From JAVJPJ01 sp040217295 (GTDB lineage: Bacteria > Pseudomonadota > Alphaproteobacteria > Rhodobacterales > Rhodobacteraceae), in the NCBI GenBank assembly GCA_964460185.1, contig CAYWTM010000002.1, forward strand, positions 1 to 64,000: 64,000 nt of DNA, written 5' to 3'. The notes below the pieces were generated by a model, which made no database searches, was not told the origin of the DNA, and saw only the letters and a list, made by a program, of their open reading frames with translations. Shown piece after piece: positions 7,589 through 15,693 of the stretch. Every line of letters starts with the position of its first letter. The first letter of the stretch is position 1. A program made the position numbers and the translations under genes.

Positions 7589-8458
7589 TCAGACCATCTG
7601 GTGCGCGGGCAGAACCGGCGTCAGCCGCTCGGCGGTCTTGCGCACCATTTCGCACAGGGCCGCCTCACCCGGACAGGACGGGATCGAGGAAATCGCGCCG
7701 GACAGGATATCCTCCAACCGGCGGATCGCACCCCTGACACCCAGTTCGGACACCGCGTTGGGGCGATTGTTGATCTCGTCCTGATGGGCGGGTTTGCCCA
7801 ACGTCTCTTCGTCGTAAAGCGCGTCGCGCAGATCGTCGGCAACCTGAAAGGCTTCACCGATGCGCGCGCCCAGTTCGGTCCACCCATCGGCATCTTCGCC
7901 GGCGGCGGCTGCACCCATCCGGGTTGCGGCGGTGAACAGCGCACCGGTCTTGGCGCGGTGATAGGCGCCGAGGTCGATCTTGTCTTCGCTTTCCCAGCCC
8001 TGGCCGGCGCAAATGCCGCCCGGCATGCCGGTGCTTTCACCAAGGATACGGATCAGGTTGATCGCGCGCTCCGGGTCATGTTGTGCAGCGCGGGCCAGAA
8101 CCTCGAACGCCATGATGATCAGGGAATCACCGGTCAGCAGCGCCAGCGGTTCGCCATAGGCCATGTGAACCGTGGGTTTGCCGCGCCGCATGTCTGCATT
8201 GTCGAAACACGGCATGTCGTCATGCACGAGGCTGGCGCAATGGATCAGTTCGATCGCGGTCGCGGCTGCATCTGAAACGGCAGGGCTGCGGTCGCCACAG
8301 GCCATGGCCACCGAAAGGCAGATCGTCGGCCTGATCCGCGCGCCGCCCGGGTTCACGGCATAATCAAGGGCGGCGGCCAGACGGGGCGGCGCGGACCCAG
8401 CCTGCCCTTGCCGGATCGCGGTGGCAATGGCGGCTTCTATGCGAGGTTTCAAGCTCAT
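7589..8458 (-). CDS. crtE: Geranylgeranyl diphosphate synthase
   Basis: CrtE condenses isopentenyl diphosphate with allylic diphosphates to make the C20 precursor of both carotenoids and the bacteriochlorophyll tail. The 289-residue product has the first aspartate-rich motif DDMPCFDNAD from residue 80 and the second QVADDLRD around 206-212, as well as the early GGARIRP block. This is standard for short-chain trans-prenyltransferases with the two-residue insertion of bacterial enzymes. A GAGGGG ribosome-binding site precedes the ATG. It is the first gene of the minus-strand superoperon and shares the 115-nt control region with the divergent crtD. Confidence 0.95.
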   Translation of the reverse strand: MSLKPRIEAAIATAIRQGQAGSAPPRLAAALDYAVNPGGARIRPTICLSVAMACGDRSPAVSDAAATAIELIHCASLVHDDMPCFDNADMRRGKPTVHMAYGEPLALLTGDSLIIMAFEVLARAAQHDPERAINLIRILGESTGMPGGICAGQGWESEDKIDLGAYHRAKTGALFTAATRMGAAAAGEDADGWTELGARIGEAFQVADDLRDALYDEETLGKPAHQDEINNRPNAVSELGVRGAIRRLEDILSGAISSIPSCPGEAALCEMVRKTAERLTPVLPAHQMV

Positions 8459-8493
8459 GGGTGTCCCCTCATACCGCCCAGAATCTGCGCGTG

Positions 8494-8512
8494 TTTACAG
8501 TCATTGTGTAAA
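8494..8512. promoter_or_regulatory. Inverted repeat TTTACA-N7-TGTAAA overlapping a PpsR site
   Basis: This is an exact 6-bp inverted repeat with a 7-nt spacer on the crtE side of the crtE-crtD control region. It shares its right arm with the first PpsR site. Its spacing differs from TGT-N12-ACA, so it could be an extended PpsR half-site or the operator of another factor. I cannot name one. Confidence 0.4.
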
Positions 8513-8524
8513 TTACAGTGGACA
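8507..8524. promoter_or_regulatory. PpsR/CrtJ binding site between crtE and crtD (1)
   Basis: TGTAAATTACAGTGGACA matches TGT-N12-ACA exactly. It lies in the 115-nt divergent control region and can serve both crtE and crtD. The TGGACA at its right end, with AACATG 17 nt later, is a weak candidate crtD promoter. Confidence 0.8.
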
Positions 8525-8537
8525 TATCACCGCAAAC

Positions 8538-8555
8538 TGTCAACATGAATGGACA
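8538..8555. promoter_or_regulatory. PpsR/CrtJ binding site between crtE and crtD (2)
   Basis: TGTCAACATGAATGGACA is the second exact TGT-N12-ACA match in this control region, 13 bp from the first and only 19 bp before the crtD start codon. Binding here would block the crtD transcription start and could loop with or neighbour site 1. Confidence 0.82.
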
Positions 8556-8573
8556 CTTTGGAGGGAGATTGCC

Positions 8574-10139
8574 GTGACAGACCAGGCAATCCGCGCCGTG
8601 GTGGTCGGCGCCGGTATTGGCGGCTTGTCGGCGGCCATGCGCCTTGCCCATGCGGGCTTATCCGTGACGGTCGTGGATATGCACGGCGCGCCTGGCGGCA
8701 AGATGCGCACCCGCGCGTCGGCGGCGGGTCCGATAGATATCGGCCCCACGGTCATGACCCTGAAAGGCATGTTCGAGACCTTGTTCCAGGATGTCGGGGC
8801 AAACCTGTCGGATCATGTCACGTTGATTCCCGATACCATCCTGGCGCGGCATTTCTGGCCTGACGGATCGTCCCTTGATCTGTCGCACAATCCCGAGGAG
8901 AGCGCCGAAGCGGTGGCAGCATTCGCCGGACCCAGGGCCAGGACCCAATTCCAGCGCTTTGCGCAAGACGCAAAAAACCTGTTCGAGGCGTTCGATGCGC
9001 CCGTCATGCAGGCCGAGGCTCCAGGACTTGCAGCGCTGACCGCCCATGTCTTGCGACATCCGCGCCTGATCCCGGCCATGGCGCCGGGGAAAAGCCTGGC
9101 CGGCAGCCTGGCCGCCCGCTTTTCCGACCCGCGCCTGCAACAGCTCTTTGGGCGATATGCGACCTATGTGGGCGGCTCCCCCTATCAAAGCCCCGCCGTT
9201 CTTGGCCTGATCTGGCATTCCGAAGCCTCGGGTGTCTGGCGGGTCGAGGGGGGGATGCACCAGCTGGCCATTGCGATGCAAAAGCTTGCTACCGGCATGG
9301 GCGCGCAATTCCGGTTCAACGCCAGGGCCGCGCGGATCGAGCAACAAAACGGCCGCGCATGCGCCGTCCACCTGGAAGACGGCACGCGGCTGCCGGCCGA
9401 CCTGGTCGTGTTCAATGGCGATCCAAAGGCCCTCGTCGACGGACATCTTGGGCCGGCAGCAATGGGGGCGGTCCGTCGCGCGGGCGTTGCGGCGCGCAGC
9501 CTGTCTGCGTTTGTGCTGGGCTTTGCCGCCGAACCCGAAGGCGTGGATCTGGCGCATCACAACGTCTTTTTCTGTGCCGATCCGAAACGCGAATTCGACG
9601 ATCTGTCCGCAGGCCGAATGCCCGCGGACGGCACCCTTTACATCTGCGCACAAGACCGGGGCGGCGAGACGCCCAGCGGGCTTGAGCGTTTCGAGATCAT
9701 TCTGAACGGCCCGCCCGGGCACCCCTCGACCCCGGAGGACGAGAAAACATGTCTAACACGCACCTTCGAGACTTTGCAGACGATGGGATTGAGCTTTTCT
9801 CCCAGGCCGGGCGTGGACGCCCTGACCACTCCAAGGGGGTTCGATCGGGCGTTTCCGGCGTCGGACGGTTCCCTTTACGGGCTGAGCCCACATGGAATGA
9901 TGGCGACCTTTCAGCGGCCGACGGCCCGCACCAAGCTCCGGGGGCTTTACCTGGCGGGGGGCGGGGCACATCCGGGGGCGGGAATTCCGATGGCCTGCCT
10001 CTCAGGGCAGCACGCGGCCGCGGCGATCTTGAGCGACCTTGCTTTGACCTCGACGTCCCATCGGACGGCTACGCATGGTGGTATGTCGACGGCATCAGCC
10101 ATGACGGAACGCGCGCAATCTCCATCATCGGTTTCATAG
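8574..10139 (+). CDS. crtD: Hydroxyneurosporene / methoxyneurosporene desaturase
   Basis: CrtD introduces the C3,4 double bond in hydroxylated or methoxylated acyclic carotenoids on the way to spheroidene. The 521-residue product is a CrtI-type FAD enzyme. It has the dinucleotide motif VVVGAGIGGLSAAMRLAHAG at residues 8-27, GGMHQLAIAM in the middle and the C-terminal GGGAHPGAGIPMACLSG signature. The start is GTG at 8574, with a strong GGAGGGAG ribosome-binding site 7 nt upstream. The open frame extends further 5', but that part covers the PpsR sites. The last ~100 nt also encode the start of crtC in another frame, giving CrtD an unusual Ser/Thr-rich tail. Confidence 0.94.
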   Translation: MTDQAIRAVVVGAGIGGLSAAMRLAHAGLSVTVVDMHGAPGGKMRTRASAAGPIDIGPTVMTLKGMFETLFQDVGANLSDHVTLIPDTILARHFWPDGSSLDLSHNPEESAEAVAAFAGPRARTQFQRFAQDAKNLFEAFDAPVMQAEAPGLAALTAHVLRHPRLIPAMAPGKSLAGSLAARFSDPRLQQLFGRYATYVGGSPYQSPAVLGLIWHSEASGVWRVEGGMHQLAIAMQKLATGMGAQFRFNARAARIEQQNGRACAVHLEDGTRLPADLVVFNGDPKALVDGHLGPAAMGAVRRAGVAARSLSAFVLGFAAEPEGVDLAHHNVFFCADPKREFDDLSAGRMPADGTLYICAQDRGGETPSGLERFEIILNGPPGHPSTPEDEKTCLTRTFETLQTMGLSFSPRPGVDALTTPRGFDRAFPASDGSLYGLSPHGMMATFQRPTARTKLRGLYLAGGGAHPGAGIPMACLSGQHAAAAILSDLALTSTSHRTATHGGMSTASAMTERAQSPSSVS

Positions 10140-10972
10140 GGTCGGTCTTTTCGCCGTGGTATCGCTGGAGCGGCCGCAAGAACCCCGCCAATCATTGCTG
10201 CCTGAACGTCGTGACCTATGGCAAGGGCGGTCGCTGGACGATGACGGACCGCGGCGAAAACGCACTTGGGCTAAGCGCGGACCGACTGCAGATCGGGCCG
10301 TCGGCCATGGTCTGGCGCGGTGATCACCTGGTGATCGAGATCGAAGAAATGTCGACGCCCCATGGCCAGAAGGTCATCGGCGAGGTGATCATTCGCCCCG
10401 CTGCGCTGACACAGGTGGAAATGGCGCTGACCGAAGATGGCGCGCATGTCTGGCGGCCCTTCGCTCCGAAAGCAGAGATAGAGGTGCGCCTGAATCGTCC
10501 TGGCTGGAACTGGGACGGTCACGGCTATTTCGACGCGAATTTCGGAACGCGCGCGCTCGAGGCGGATTTCAGTTACTGGACATGGGGTCGGTTCCCGCTG
10601 AATGACGGAGCCGCGTGTTTTTATGACGCGGTCCGTCGCGATGGATCAACGCTGGAGGCCGCAATCGGGTTTGCCGAGAATGGCCAACCGCGCGTCATCG
10701 CCCATCCCCCAAAGGCCAAACTGAAACGACCGGGCTGGATGGTGCGCCGTGAAACCCGCGCCGATGACGGGTATCGCCCCCGGCAGGTCAAGGCGATGCT
10801 GGATGCGCCGTTCTACAACCGCTGCGCCGTGCAGACGCAGATCAACGGCGAAGAAACCATCGGCGTGTTCGAGGCGCTGGATCTGGACCGGTTCAGGGGT
10901 CCCTGGCTGATGCCGATGCTGGCGGTTCGCGTCCCGCGGCGGTCGGGTTGGCCAAAAGGTCCGCGATCTTGA
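9995..10972 (+). CDS. crtC: Carotenoid 1,2-hydratase (start uncertain)
   Basis: CrtC adds water to the end double bond of neurosporene or spheroidene precursors, making the 1-hydroxy group that CrtF methylates. Recognisable sequence begins with VPSDGYAWWYVDGISHDG (codons near 10058) and continues IIGFIGSVFSPWYRWSG, NHCCLNVVTYG and GYFDANFGTRALEADFSYW, all typical of CrtC. The gene overlaps the crtD 3' end in a different frame. The start is unresolved. The only upstream ATG in frame is at 9749, whose extra ~100 residues are crtD shadow. No ATG, GTG or TTG lies between that and a GTG at 10211, inside the conserved domain. I placed the start provisionally at a CTG (9995) upstream of the conserved sequence. 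Confidence 0.85.
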   Translation: MPLRAARGRGDLERPCFDLDVPSDGYAWWYVDGISHDGTRAISIIGFIGSVFSPWYRWSGRKNPANHCCLNVVTYGKGGRWTMTDRGENALGLSADRLQIGPSAMVWRGDHLVIEIEEMSTPHGQKVIGEVIIRPAALTQVEMALTEDGAHVWRPFAPKAEIEVRLNRPGWNWDGHGYFDANFGTRALEADFSYWTWGRFPLNDGAACFYDAVRRDGSTLEAAIGFAENGQPRVIAHPPKAKLKRPGWMVRRETRADDGYRPRQVKAMLDAPFYNRCAVQTQINGEETIGVFEALDLDRFRGPWLMPMLAVRVPRRSGWPKGPRS

Positions 10973-11036
10973 TCCCTGACTGATGGTTGCGGCAGACGAC
11001 GGCGCCCTCCATATACATCCGAAAGACGGAGGCCTC

Positions 11037-11594
11037 ATGGCAAATACGGATTTTCCCGGTTGGCACGGCACCACCATCATCGGTGTGCGCAAGGGTGGCG
11101 AAGTCGTGATCGCAGGTGATGGCCAGGTCAGCCTGGGCAACACGGTAATCAAGGGCACGGCCAGAAAGGTGCGGCGCCTGTCGCCCGGTGGCTATGATGT
11201 CGTGGTGGGTTTTGCAGGATCGACGGCAGATGCCTTTACCTTGCTGGAACGACTTGAGACCAAGCTCGAGGCGATGCCGGGTCAGCTGGCCCGCGCGAGC
11301 GTCGAACTGGCCAAGGATTGGCGCACCGACAAATACCTTCAGAAACTCGAGGCGATGCTGATCGTCACCGATGGCGCGGATCTGCTGGTGATCACGGGGG
11401 CCGGTGACGTGCTGGAGCCCGAACATGATGTGACGGCCATCGGATCCGGTGGAAATTATGCGCTGGCCGCCGCGCGGGCGATGATCGACACCGACAAGGA
11501 TGCCGAAACCATCGCGCGCGACGCCATGGCGATTGCCGCCGATATCTGCGTGTTCACGAACGGTCGCCTGACGGTGGAGCGTATCAGCGCATGA
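11037..11594 (+). CDS. hslV: ATP-dependent protease subunit HslV
   Basis: HslV is the proteasome-like peptidase of the HslUV (ClpQY) complex in the cytoplasm. The 185-residue product reads MANTDFPGWHGTTIIGVRKG; the catalytic nucleophile should be Thr12 in the HGTT context after processing. IAGDGQVSLGNTVIKGTARKVRR and GFAGSTADAFTL are conserved family blocks. The ATG at 11037 is chosen because it follows a GGAGG site and gives the family length; the frame opens 18 codons earlier. A GTTGCG...CTCCATATA pair upstream (10986-11015) vaguely resembles a heat-shock promoter. The stop overlaps the next gene by 4 nt. The photosynthesis gene crtC ends 64 nt upstream. Confidence 0.96.
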   Translation: MANTDFPGWHGTTIIGVRKGGEVVIAGDGQVSLGNTVIKGTARKVRRLSPGGYDVVVGFAGSTADAFTLLERLETKLEAMPGQLARASVELAKDWRTDKYLQKLEAMLIVTDGADLLVITGAGDVLEPEHDVTAIGSGGNYALAAARAMIDTDKDAETIARDAMAIAADICVFTNGRLTVERISA

Positions 11595-12673
11595 CCGACA
11601 TCACCCGCGATGACCTGCGCGCGGCGGTGACGTCGGGCGTGATGACAGAGGCGCAGGCCGCATCGCTGATCACCGTCGCGGAAACGCGTGCCGGGGTGCG
11701 CGATCGCATGGCTGGCCTTGATGAGCCGTTCGAGCTGTTCAAGGGCTTCAACGAGATCTTCATCGTGGTCGGCCTGTCGATCCTTTACGCCGGATTTCTT
11801 GGTCTGACGGGCGCGACCCTTTTGGGTACCACCAAGGGATACATCCTCGGCATGATCTTTGCGGTCGTCGGCTTGGGCGGCACGATCGTTCTGGCGCGGT
11901 ACTTTACGCTGATCCGCCGGATGGTGGCGCCTTCGATCGCGCTGGCGATCATGTTTGGCATATCGGCCGGGCAGTTTGGCCTGTCGTTCAGCGCGATGCT
12001 GGATATGGAGTTCCAGGGAACGCTGACAACCAGCGCCGTGGTCGCGGCGATCCTGCTATCTGTTTACTACGCCCTGTTCCGTGTGCCCTTTACCGTGGCC
12101 CTGATCGCGATGGCGGTTTTTGGAACCGCCTTTGGCCTGGCCATGACGCAAGGCGCCCTGCCTCAATCGCCTGCCGACATCTTTTTGCTGAGCGTGGATG
12201 GCCCCTTTGCCCTGATTACCATCGGGCTGGGCATTCTGGGCCTGATCGTGGCCCTGGCCTTCGACATGAGCGACCCGCATCGTATCACACGGCGCGCGGC
12301 CAGCGGGTTCTGGCTGCATGTGATCGCAGCGCCGGCGATCGTGAATACCGTGGCGCTCAGCCTGTTCCAGATCGACACGCTTGCCGCACAACTTGCCATC
12401 GTTGTTTTCGTTTCGATCATGGCGATTTTTGCCGTGATCATCGACCGGCGATCCTTTCTCGTGTCGGGTGTCGGCTATATCGTGGCGCTGGCCGCGACGG
12501 TTGCCGAAGGCAATGCATTTTTGATCATCCTTTTGCTGGGCGCGGGCCTTGTGCTTTTGGGCGCCCAATGGGAAGTCCTGCGGCGCAGCTTGATGGGCGT
12601 GCTGCCCGCCTTTCCCGGCAAGACACGTCTCCCGCCCTGGACATCCCAAGTATCGGAGGTTTTCCCCTCGTGA
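11591..12673 (+). CDS. Polytopic membrane protein of unknown function, between hslV and hslU
   Basis: The product has 360 residues. The first ~45 (DDLRAAVTSGVMTEAQAASLI..RMAGLDEPFELF) are soluble and helical. The rest is about ten hydrophobic helices with very few charges, for example FIVVGLSILYAGFLGLTGATLL and VAAILLSVYYALFRVPFTVALI. I recognise no catalytic motif. The soluble N-terminal part recalls DUF2157-type membrane proteins, which is only a guess. It overlaps hslV by 4 nt (ATGA) and hslU by 4 nt (GTGA), so it is almost certainly co-translated with both subunits of the protease. A link to membrane protein quality control is an inference from position alone. Confidence 0.85.
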   Translation: MTDITRDDLRAAVTSGVMTEAQAASLITVAETRAGVRDRMAGLDEPFELFKGFNEIFIVVGLSILYAGFLGLTGATLLGTTKGYILGMIFAVVGLGGTIVLARYFTLIRRMVAPSIALAIMFGISAGQFGLSFSAMLDMEFQGTLTTSAVVAAILLSVYYALFRVPFTVALIAMAVFGTAFGLAMTQGALPQSPADIFLLSVDGPFALITIGLGILGLIVALAFDMSDPHRITRRAASGFWLHVIAAPAIVNTVALSLFQIDTLAAQLAIVVFVSIMAIFAVIIDRRSFLVSGVGYIVALAATVAEGNAFLIILLLGAGLVLLGAQWEVLRRSLMGVLPAFPGKTRLPPWTSQVSEVFPS

Positions 12674-13986
12674 CCGACCTGACCCCCCGAGAGATCGTGA
12701 GCGAACTGGACCGGTTCATCATCGGACAGAGCGACGCAAAGCGTGCCGTCGCCGTGGCACTGCGCAACCGCTGGCGTCGCAAGCAGTTGGGCGATGATCT
12801 GCGCGATGAGGTTTATCCAAAGAACATCCTGATGATCGGGCCCACCGGCGTCGGCAAGACCGAGATCAGCCGCAGGCTGGCGAAACTGGCCCGCGCGCCC
12901 TTCATCAAGGTCGAAGCAACGAAATATACCGAGGTCGGATATGTCGGCCGCGACGTGGAACAGATCATTCGCGATCTGGTAGACGCAGCACAGGTGATGG
13001 TCCGCGATCACATGCGTGAAGAAGTCAAGGCCAAGGCCCACAAGGCCGCGGAAGATCGCGTTATCGAGGCCCTGGCCGGCGACACGGCCCGCGACCAGAC
13101 CCGCGAGATGTTCCGAAAAAAGCTGCGGTCGGGGGAACTCGACGACACGATCATCGAACTTGAGGTCGCCGATACTTCGAATCCGATGCAGGGGTTCGAA
13201 ATCCCCGGTCAGCCCGGCATGGGCGGCATGGGCGGCGGCATGATGAACCTGGGCGATATCTTTGGCAAAGCCTTTGGCCAGCGCACGACGAAACGCCGGA
13301 TGACGGTCGCGGCCAGCTACCTGGTTCTGATCGACGAAGAGGCCGACAAACTTCTGGATCAGGAGATGGTGACGAAAGAAGCCCTGCGTGCCGTGGAACA
13401 GAACGGCATCGTCTTCATCGATGAAATCGACAAGGTCGCCACCCGTCAGGATACGCGCGGCGGCGATGTCAGCCGCGAAGGCGTGCAACGCGATCTGTTG
13501 CCCCTGATCGAAGGAACGACCGTCAGCACCAAGCACGGGCCGGTCAAGACGGACCATATCCTGTTCATCGCATCCGGCGCGTTCCATATCGCCAAACCCT
13601 CTGACCTCCTGCCTGAGCTTCAGGGCCGCCTGCCGATCAGGGTAAATCTGCGGGCGTTGACCGAAGCCGATTTCGTGCGGATCCTCACCGAAACCGACAA
13701 TGCGCTTACCCTGCAATACACGGCCCTGATGGCCACCGAAGAGGTGACCGTCAGCTTTACCGAAGACGGGATCGCGGCCCTTGCCAAGATCGCGGCCGAG
13801 GTGAACGAAAGCGTCGAGAATATCGGCGCAAGACGGCTATACACCGTCATTGAGCGCGTTTTCGAGGAATTGAGCTTTACCGCACCCGACAGGGCTGGCG
13901 ATGTCGTGACGGTGAACGCCGAATTCGTGGAAAAGAACCTGGGCGAGTTGACCCGCAGCACGGATCTAAGCCGGTACGTCTTGTGA
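12670..13986 (+). CDS. hslU: ATP-dependent protease ATPase subunit HslU
   Basis: HslU is the AAA+ unfoldase that feeds proteins to HslV. The 438-residue product has Walker A GPTGVGKTE at residues 57-65, the pore-loop region around KYTEVGYVGRDVEQII, an inserted I domain (about 110-240, with a Gly/Met-rich GMGGMGGGMMN stretch), Walker B NGIVFIDEIDKVA and the C-terminal GARRLYTVIERVFEELSF and LSRYVL ends. The C-terminal tail that docks into HslV is intact. The start is GTG at 12670, with a GGAGG site 10 nt upstream, overlapping the membrane-protein stop. The frame extends 34 codons upstream but that part is shadow sequence. Confidence 0.96.
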   Translation: MTDLTPREIVSELDRFIIGQSDAKRAVAVALRNRWRRKQLGDDLRDEVYPKNILMIGPTGVGKTEISRRLAKLARAPFIKVEATKYTEVGYVGRDVEQIIRDLVDAAQVMVRDHMREEVKAKAHKAAEDRVIEALAGDTARDQTREMFRKKLRSGELDDTIIELEVADTSNPMQGFEIPGQPGMGGMGGGMMNLGDIFGKAFGQRTTKRRMTVAASYLVLIDEEADKLLDQEMVTKEALRAVEQNGIVFIDEIDKVATRQDTRGGDVSREGVQRDLLPLIEGTTVSTKHGPVKTDHILFIASGAFHIAKPSDLLPELQGRLPIRVNLRALTEADFVRILTETDNALTLQYTALMATEEVTVSFTEDGIAALAKIAAEVNESVENIGARRLYTVIERVFEELSFTAPDRAGDVVTVNAEFVEKNLGELTRSTDLSRYVL

Positions 13987-14049
13987 TCCGGATGTGACGG
14001 GCGCGCTGGTTTGGGGCCGCGTTGACGACACCCCCCTAACCCTCATGCC

Positions 14050-14655
14050 CTAGCCGCGCCTTTTGAGGTAAACGTAATACGCTCCACCCCCGCCATGGCG
14101 TTGATGCGCCTCGCGGATGTCGAGAACGATGGCGCCCAGGGGCGGGGCATGAAGCCAGCTGGGCACCTGATGCTTCAGAACCCCTCGTCGGATGGGAATC
14201 GGATCACCGCTATCGCGATCCCTGCCCTTGCCCGTGATCACCAGAACGAGCCGTTTTCCAGCATCATGGGCATCCGCGATGAACCGGATCAGCGCAGGAT
14301 GCGCCTGCGCCAGGGTCATTCCGTGCAGATCCAGCCGTCCTTCGGGCTTTAGCTTGCCGCGAGTCATTTTCTTGTAGGCGCCGTGATCCATTCTGACGGG
14401 CGCCATCGCCAGATGTCTGGACAGGCTTGGCGCGGGCTGGATGAGAGCGCTTGACTGAACCGCGTTCTCACCCAGACGAAAGGTGGGAACCGGCGCGCGT
14501 TCTGCTCCGGGGTCAGCCGGTCTTGCAGGCTTGGTGGTGAACGGCTCGCCCGGGGTGCGGCGCGACGCATGGTTCAGCGGGGTAGCGGTCTTCGCGACGC
14601 GATTCCAAAGGGTACGATCCTCGGCGCTGAGGCCGCGTTTGGTTTTCTTCGCCAT
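14050..14655 (-). CDS. Smr/MutS2-type domain protein
   Basis: The 201-residue product has a basic, probably disordered N-terminal half and a C-terminal Smr domain (about 105-200). The domain carries the typical LDLHGMTLAQAHPALIRFI start and the VLVITGKGR motif, with RGGGAYYVYLKRRG at the end. Smr domains nick or bind DNA or RNA; in bacteria a free-standing Smr protein may cleave stalled-ribosome mRNA or branched DNA, but the target here is unknown. The start ATG at 14655 sits beside a TTG at 14658. It is separated by 3 nt from the end of mltA, with which it forms an operon. Confidence 0.88.
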   Translation of the reverse strand: MAKKTKRGLSAEDRTLWNRVAKTATPLNHASRRTPGEPFTTKPARPADPGAERAPVPTFRLGENAVQSSALIQPAPSLSRHLAMAPVRMDHGAYKKMTRGKLKPEGRLDLHGMTLAQAHPALIRFIADAHDAGKRLVLVITGKGRDRDSGDPIPIRRGVLKHQVPSWLHAPPLGAIVLDIREAHQRHGGGGAYYVYLKRRG

Positions 14656-14658
14656 CAA

Positions 14659-15690
14659 TCACGCGTCCGGGGCGCGTTGATGAGCCAGTTCGATCGGCAA
14701 GAACACGATCATGCGGCCGGGATCGCGGATGCGGCCCGCCTCAAGCCCGGCCTCGTCACCGAAGCCGTAGAAGATATCGGCCCTCTGGGCGCCACGAATA
14801 GCGCCGCCGGTATCTTGTGCCATCATGAGCCGGCGCATCGGGTTTTCGCCGTCTTTCTCGATCCAGACCGGCGCGCCCAGCGGTGTGAACTCGGGATCGA
14901 CCGCGATGGTTCGCATCGGGGTGATCGACCGGTTCATGGCGCCAAGAGGCCCCTGATCCGGGTCGTCTATGTCGACTTCCCGAAAGAAGATATAGGATGG
15001 ATTGTGATACAACAGTTCGCGCCCTTCGACGGGATTGCTGCGCACCCATCGCTGGATCACCTGCGCCGATACCTGGTGGGGCTGGTATACGCCCCGCCTG
15101 ACCAGTTCCTGACCGATCGACCGGTAGGGCTGCCCGTTGCGGCCACCATATCCGACCCGCATGACCGACCCGTCAGGCAGGCGAATACGGCCCGATCCCT
15201 GGATTTGCAGAAAAAACAGCTCAACCGGGTCATCCACCCAGGCTATTTCCAGGCCACGGCCATCCAGAAGACCGCCCTCCTCGATCTCGCGGCGCGACCG
15301 GAAAAGCCCGTCACGCGCTTCGGGCGGTGTACGATACAAGGGATAGCGATACCGCGGTGAACGCCGCAGCGATCCATCCAGTTCCGGTTCGAAATAGCCA
15401 GTGAAAAGGGCTGGGTTCTCGCCTCCGATCAGGACGGGCCGGAAGAACAATTCAAAGAACGTGCGTGCATCGGGCGCGGTTTCGGCGATGGCGCAGGGCG
15501 CCTCCCAATCGGGGCCTTCCAGGTCGCGGCAGGTGTTGCGGAAAACCGAAAGGGCCGCGGCATGATCATCCGCGGCCCATCCGTCCAGATCCGAAAATTC
15601 AAGAATCTCTATAGGTTCTTCGGCCAATGCAGGGCCCATCCAGTTTACGATGGCCAAGGTCAGGCCAAGGAGGACACCCCGAGCCACCAT
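14659..15690 (-). CDS. mltA: Membrane-bound lytic murein transglycosylase A
   Basis: MltA cleaves peptidoglycan glycan strands with formation of 1,6-anhydro-muropeptides. The 343-residue product has a signal peptide (VARGVLLGLTLAIVNWMGPALA, cleavage near residue 23), the LFTGYFEPELDGS block and the double-psi-barrel/3D region near the end. That region contains the family hallmark MMAQDTGGAIRGAQRADIFYGFGDEA, with the catalytic aspartate in QDTGGAI. No lipobox cysteine follows the signal peptide, so it may be periplasmic rather than lipid-anchored. It lies between the Tim44-like gene (3 nt away) and the Smr gene. Confidence 0.94.
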   Translation of the reverse strand: MVARGVLLGLTLAIVNWMGPALAEEPIEILEFSDLDGWAADDHAAALSVFRNTCRDLEGPDWEAPCAIAETAPDARTFFELFFRPVLIGGENPALFTGYFEPELDGSLRRSPRYRYPLYRTPPEARDGLFRSRREIEEGGLLDGRGLEIAWVDDPVELFFLQIQGSGRIRLPDGSVMRVGYGGRNGQPYRSIGQELVRRGVYQPHQVSAQVIQRWVRSNPVEGRELLYHNPSYIFFREVDIDDPDQGPLGAMNRSITPMRTIAVDPEFTPLGAPVWIEKDGENPMRRLMMAQDTGGAIRGAQRADIFYGFGDEAGLEAGRIRDPGRMIVFLPIELAHQRAPDA

Positions 15691-15693
15691 GGT

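Noticed and set aside
6497..8275. 592-codon open frame opposite crtF and crtE
   Set aside because: It runs antisense across two well-supported genes and their junction. No motif was recognised.
12475..13716. 413-codon open frame opposite hslU
   Set aside because: Antisense shadow; HslU motifs on the plus strand are complete.
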